NCBI RefSeq assembly: GCF_003387475.1
Contig: NZ_QUNO01000004.1
Coordinates: 496,001-560,000, forward strand
Direction of reading: 5' to 3'
Origin: Kutzneria buriramensis
GTDB taxonomy: Bacteria > Actinomycetota > Actinomycetes > Mycobacteriales > Pseudonocardiaceae
Length of the DNA stretch: 64,000 nt
The first letter of the stretch is position 1. Each line of letters opens with the position of its first letter. A program made the position numbers and the translations under genes. This document shows, in pieces, positions 62,119 through 64,000 of this stretch. The notes below the pieces were generated by a model that was not told the DNA's origin, did no database searches, and worked only from the letters and a program-made list of their open reading frames with translations.

Positions 62119-62151
62119 GGAAGGGGCGTTGCCGGTGGCAACACCCCTTCC
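62119..62151 (+). terminator. Hairpin after the DnaA-box cluster
   Basis: GGAAGGGGCGTTGCC (62119-62133) pairs with 62137-62151 (one mismatch) around a GGT loop. It probably ends the radA-MBL transcript or acts for both converging genes. Confidence 0.7.
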
Positions 62152-62176
62152 GTTCGATCACGGAGAGTGTCGGTTT

Positions 62177-62206
62177 CCGTGTCACCCGATCGTGGACACG
62201 GCCTTT
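62177..62206 (+). terminator. Second terminator with T-tract
   Basis: CCGTGTC (62177-62183) pairs with GACACGG (62195-62201), followed by CCTTTT. It lies between the converging MBL and GH15 genes. Confidence 0.6.
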
Positions 62207-62219
62207 TAGCTACGTACTG

Positions 62220-64000
62220 TCACTGGTGCGTCGAGAGCAGCTGTGCACAGCGGATCAGGCCCAGGTGTGAATAAGCCTGGGGATGATTGCCCAGCGACCG
62301 CTCGGCGATGGGGTCGTACTCCTCGGGCAGCAGCCCCGTCGGCCCGGCGCAGTCGACGAGCTGCGCGAACAGCTCCTCGGCCTCGGTGCGCCGTCCCGAC
62401 AGCAGGTACGCCTCGATCATCCACGCCGCGCAGAGGTGGAAACCACCCTCGTCGCCCGGCAGGCCGTCGTCCCGGTGGTAGCGGTAGACGGTGGAGCCGG
62501 AGCGCAGCTCGGCCTCGATCGCGGTGACCGTCGACTGGAAGCGCTCGTCGGTCGGGTCGATCAGGCCGGTCAGGCCCACGTGCAGCGACGCGGCGTCCAA
62601 GTCGGTGCCGTCGTAGGCGGTCGTGAAGGCGCCGACCTCCTCGTTCCAGCCGTTCTTTAGCACGTCGGTGGCGATCGCGTCGCGCAGCGCCGGCCAGGAC
62701 GGGTCCAGCTCGCGGCCGTAGCCTTCGGCCAGCTTGACCGCCCGGTCGATGGTCATCCAGCACATGACCTTCGAGTAGACGTTGTGCCGCGGCGCGTGCC
62801 GCTCCTCCCAGATGCCGTGGTCGGGCTCGTGCCAGCGGCGCGAGACGGCCTCGGCCATGGCCTGCACCATGCGCCAGTCGTCGTCGGTGAGCTTCCCCCG
62901 CGCCTCGGTGAGCTTGGCGACGAGGTCCACCACCGGCCCGAACACGTCCAGCTGCACCTGCTGGTTGGCCAGGTTGCCGACGCGCACCGGCCGCGAGCCG
63001 GCGTAGCCCGGCAGCGTGTCGATGACGGCCTCCGGGCCGAGCGTGGTGCCGTGCAACGTGTACAGCGGGTGCAGCCGCTCCGGGCCGGGCAGCGTGGCCA
63101 GCACGCGGTGCACCCAGCCCAGGTACGCCTCGGCCTCGCTGGTGGAGCCCAGCGACACCAGGGCCTGCGCGGTCAGCGCCGCGTCACGCAGCCAGCAGTA
63201 GCGGTAGTCCCAGTTGCGGACACCGCCGATCTCCTCCGGCAGCGACGTGGTCGCCGCGGCCATGATCGAGCCGGACTCGGAGTGCACCAGCCCGCGCAGG
63301 GTCAGCGCGGACCGCAGCACCAGCTCCTTCTCCACCGGCGGCAGCGTGAGCGTCTCCACCCACTCCGACCAGTAGCGGCCGCTGCGAGCCCGCCGCTCCG
63401 CCTCGCTGACCGGGTTCGGCGACAGGTCGTCGGTCCCGCAGCGCAGCTCCAGCACGACCGGGGCGTCGGGGCCGGGCGAGACGATGGCGGTCGCCGTCTC
63501 GTGCATGCCGTCCGAGCTGATCGTCCAGGTAACGCCGGGTGACCGCAGCACGATCGGGTCCCCGGTGCCGACCACGCGCAGGCCGTCCTCCTCGGCGACC
63601 AGCGCGACCGGCACCTGCCCGAACTCCGGGCGCGGCGCGAACTCGATCTTCGCGGTGGTCGCGCCCGAGATGACCCGCACCAGGTCGGTGCGGTGCGGGG
63701 CGCTGTAGTGGTCCAGGTAGTCCGTGACCAGCAGCCGCGACCAGCGCGTCTCCACGGTCATGGTGTTGGGCAGGTAGCGCTGGCCCAGGGGCAGGCCGTT
63801 GCGCTCCGGCTTGATCGAGAACACCCCGGCGGTGGGGCCGCCGAGCAGGTCGGCGAACACCGCCGCCGAGTCCGGCTCGGGATGGCACAGCCAGGTGATC
63901 TTGGCGTCCGGCGTCACCAGCGCCACCGAGCGCTCGTTGGCCAGCATGGACAGCCGCTCGATCGGCGGCGCCTGCTCGCCGTACAGCCAGGTCCGGCGCT
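62220..64000 (-). CDS. Glycoside hydrolase family 15 protein (trehalase/glucoamylase-like), 5' end outside window
   Basis: At least 592 residues are encoded; the frame continues upstream of position 64000 (RRTWLYGEQAPPIERLSMLA read into the window edge), so the ATG at 63947 is internal. GH15 features: the N-terminal beta-sandwich (TPDAKITWLCHPEPDSAAVF), the (alpha/alpha)6 barrel start NWDYRYCWLRDAALTAQALV, the general acid region EPDHGIWEER and the base region GLLPEEYDP. Actinobacterial members include GH15 trehalases and glucan hydrolases; the substrate cannot be fixed by eye. No signal peptide can be judged because the start is missing. Confidence 0.9.
   Translation of the reverse strand, partial: RRTWLYGEQAPPIERLSMLANERSVALVTPDAKITWLCHPEPDSAAVFADLLGGPTAGVFSIKPERNGLPLGQRYLPNTMTVETRWSRLLVTDYLDHYSAPHRTDLVRVISGATTAKIEFAPRPEFGQVPVALVAEEDGLRVVGTGDPIVLRSPGVTWTISSDGMHETATAIVSPGPDAPVVLELRCGTDDLSPNPVSEAERRARSGRYWSEWVETLTLPPVEKELVLRSALTLRGLVHSESGSIMAAATTSLPEEIGGVRNWDYRYCWLRDAALTAQALVSLGSTSEAEAYLGWVHRVLATLPGPERLHPLYTLHGTTLGPEAVIDTLPGYAGSRPVRVGNLANQQVQLDVFGPVVDLVAKLTEARGKLTDDDWRMVQAMAEAVSRRWHEPDHGIWEERHAPRHNVYSKVMCWMTIDRAVKLAEGYGRELDPSWPALRDAIATDVLKNGWNEEVGAFTTAYDGTDLDAASLHVGLTGLIDPTDERFQSTVTAIEAELRSGSTVYRYHRDDGLPGDEGGFHLCAAWMIEAYLLSGRRTEAEELFAQLVDCAGPTGLLPEEYDPIAERSLGNHPQAYSHLGLIRCAQLLSTHQ

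Overview
The window is 64 kb of very GC-rich DNA with GTG starts, GTGA/ATGA overlaps and abundant Ala/Arg/Pro-rich proteins. It looks like a chromosomal segment of a filamentous actinomycete. Lsr2, CarD, MsiK, LAxTG (sortase E type) anchoring and a gene order close to Mycobacterium tuberculosis Rv3607c-Rv3579c point to Pseudonocardiales (Kutzneria, Lentzea or Amycolatopsis relatives). That placement is inference; there is no rRNA or tRNA here to settle it.

Layout. 0-20.5 kb: the conserved block folB-folK-DUF3180-DUF6779-DUF2520-panC-panD-coaX-lysS-lsr2-clpC (folate, pantothenate/CoA, tRNA charging, nucleoid protein, Clp protease). It is interrupted by a MidA-type methyltransferase translationally coupled to an orphan NuoD-like protein with a divergent PrsW-family protease (2.7-6.0 kb), a 5'-truncated histidine kinase and a methyltransferase (9.2-10.6 kb), and an iron-box-controlled FecCDE-type importer plus a MarR/MFS pair (12.7-17.6 kb). 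20.5-30.1 kb: an EEP phosphohydrolase, two tandem beta-propeller-like lipoproteins, an M1 metallopeptidase lipoprotein, an alpha/beta hydrolase, an AraC regulator, a 2H phosphoesterase, a zinc-ribbon protein, mutY, a beta-carbonic anhydrase and an Rv3587c-like membrane protein. 30.2-48.4 kb: accessory DNA with two secreted proteins (one with 132-bp tandem repeats), two LacI regulators beside a complete sugar ABC transporter and msiK, a VanZ protein, a Zur-boxed zinc ABC transporter with a 15-codon ORF between two of its genes, a DUF1707 protein, a frameshifted methyltransferase, a TetR/NAD(P)-binding divergon and an MBOAT acyltransferase. 48.5-62.1 kb: a second conserved block, rlmB-cysS ... 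ispF-ispD-carD / lpqE-like-radA, containing a 1457-residue nine-repeat SdrD-like surface protein. It ends with an MBL hydrolase, a five-box DnaA cluster and a GH15 glycosidase that leaves the window.

How it fits together. The housekeeping blocks supply folate, CoA, charged tRNAs, isoprenoid precursors and CarD/Lsr2/Clp regulation. The accessory genes serve metal acquisition (iron box, Zur boxes), carbohydrate uptake under LacI control, and cell-surface or secreted functions. Relative to M. tuberculosis as I recall it, the rlmB-to-radA block is inverted and disA is not beside radA.

Points to look at first: the MidA/NuoD-like couple (candidate enzyme plus substrate), the phased DnaA-box cluster, the frameshift sitting in a perfect 20-bp palindrome, the repeat units inserted exactly at the ispD/ispF junction, and the nine-repeat LAxTG protein. 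No gene-free stretch exceeds about 260 bp. No tRNA, rRNA, CRISPR array, transposase or integrase was seen.
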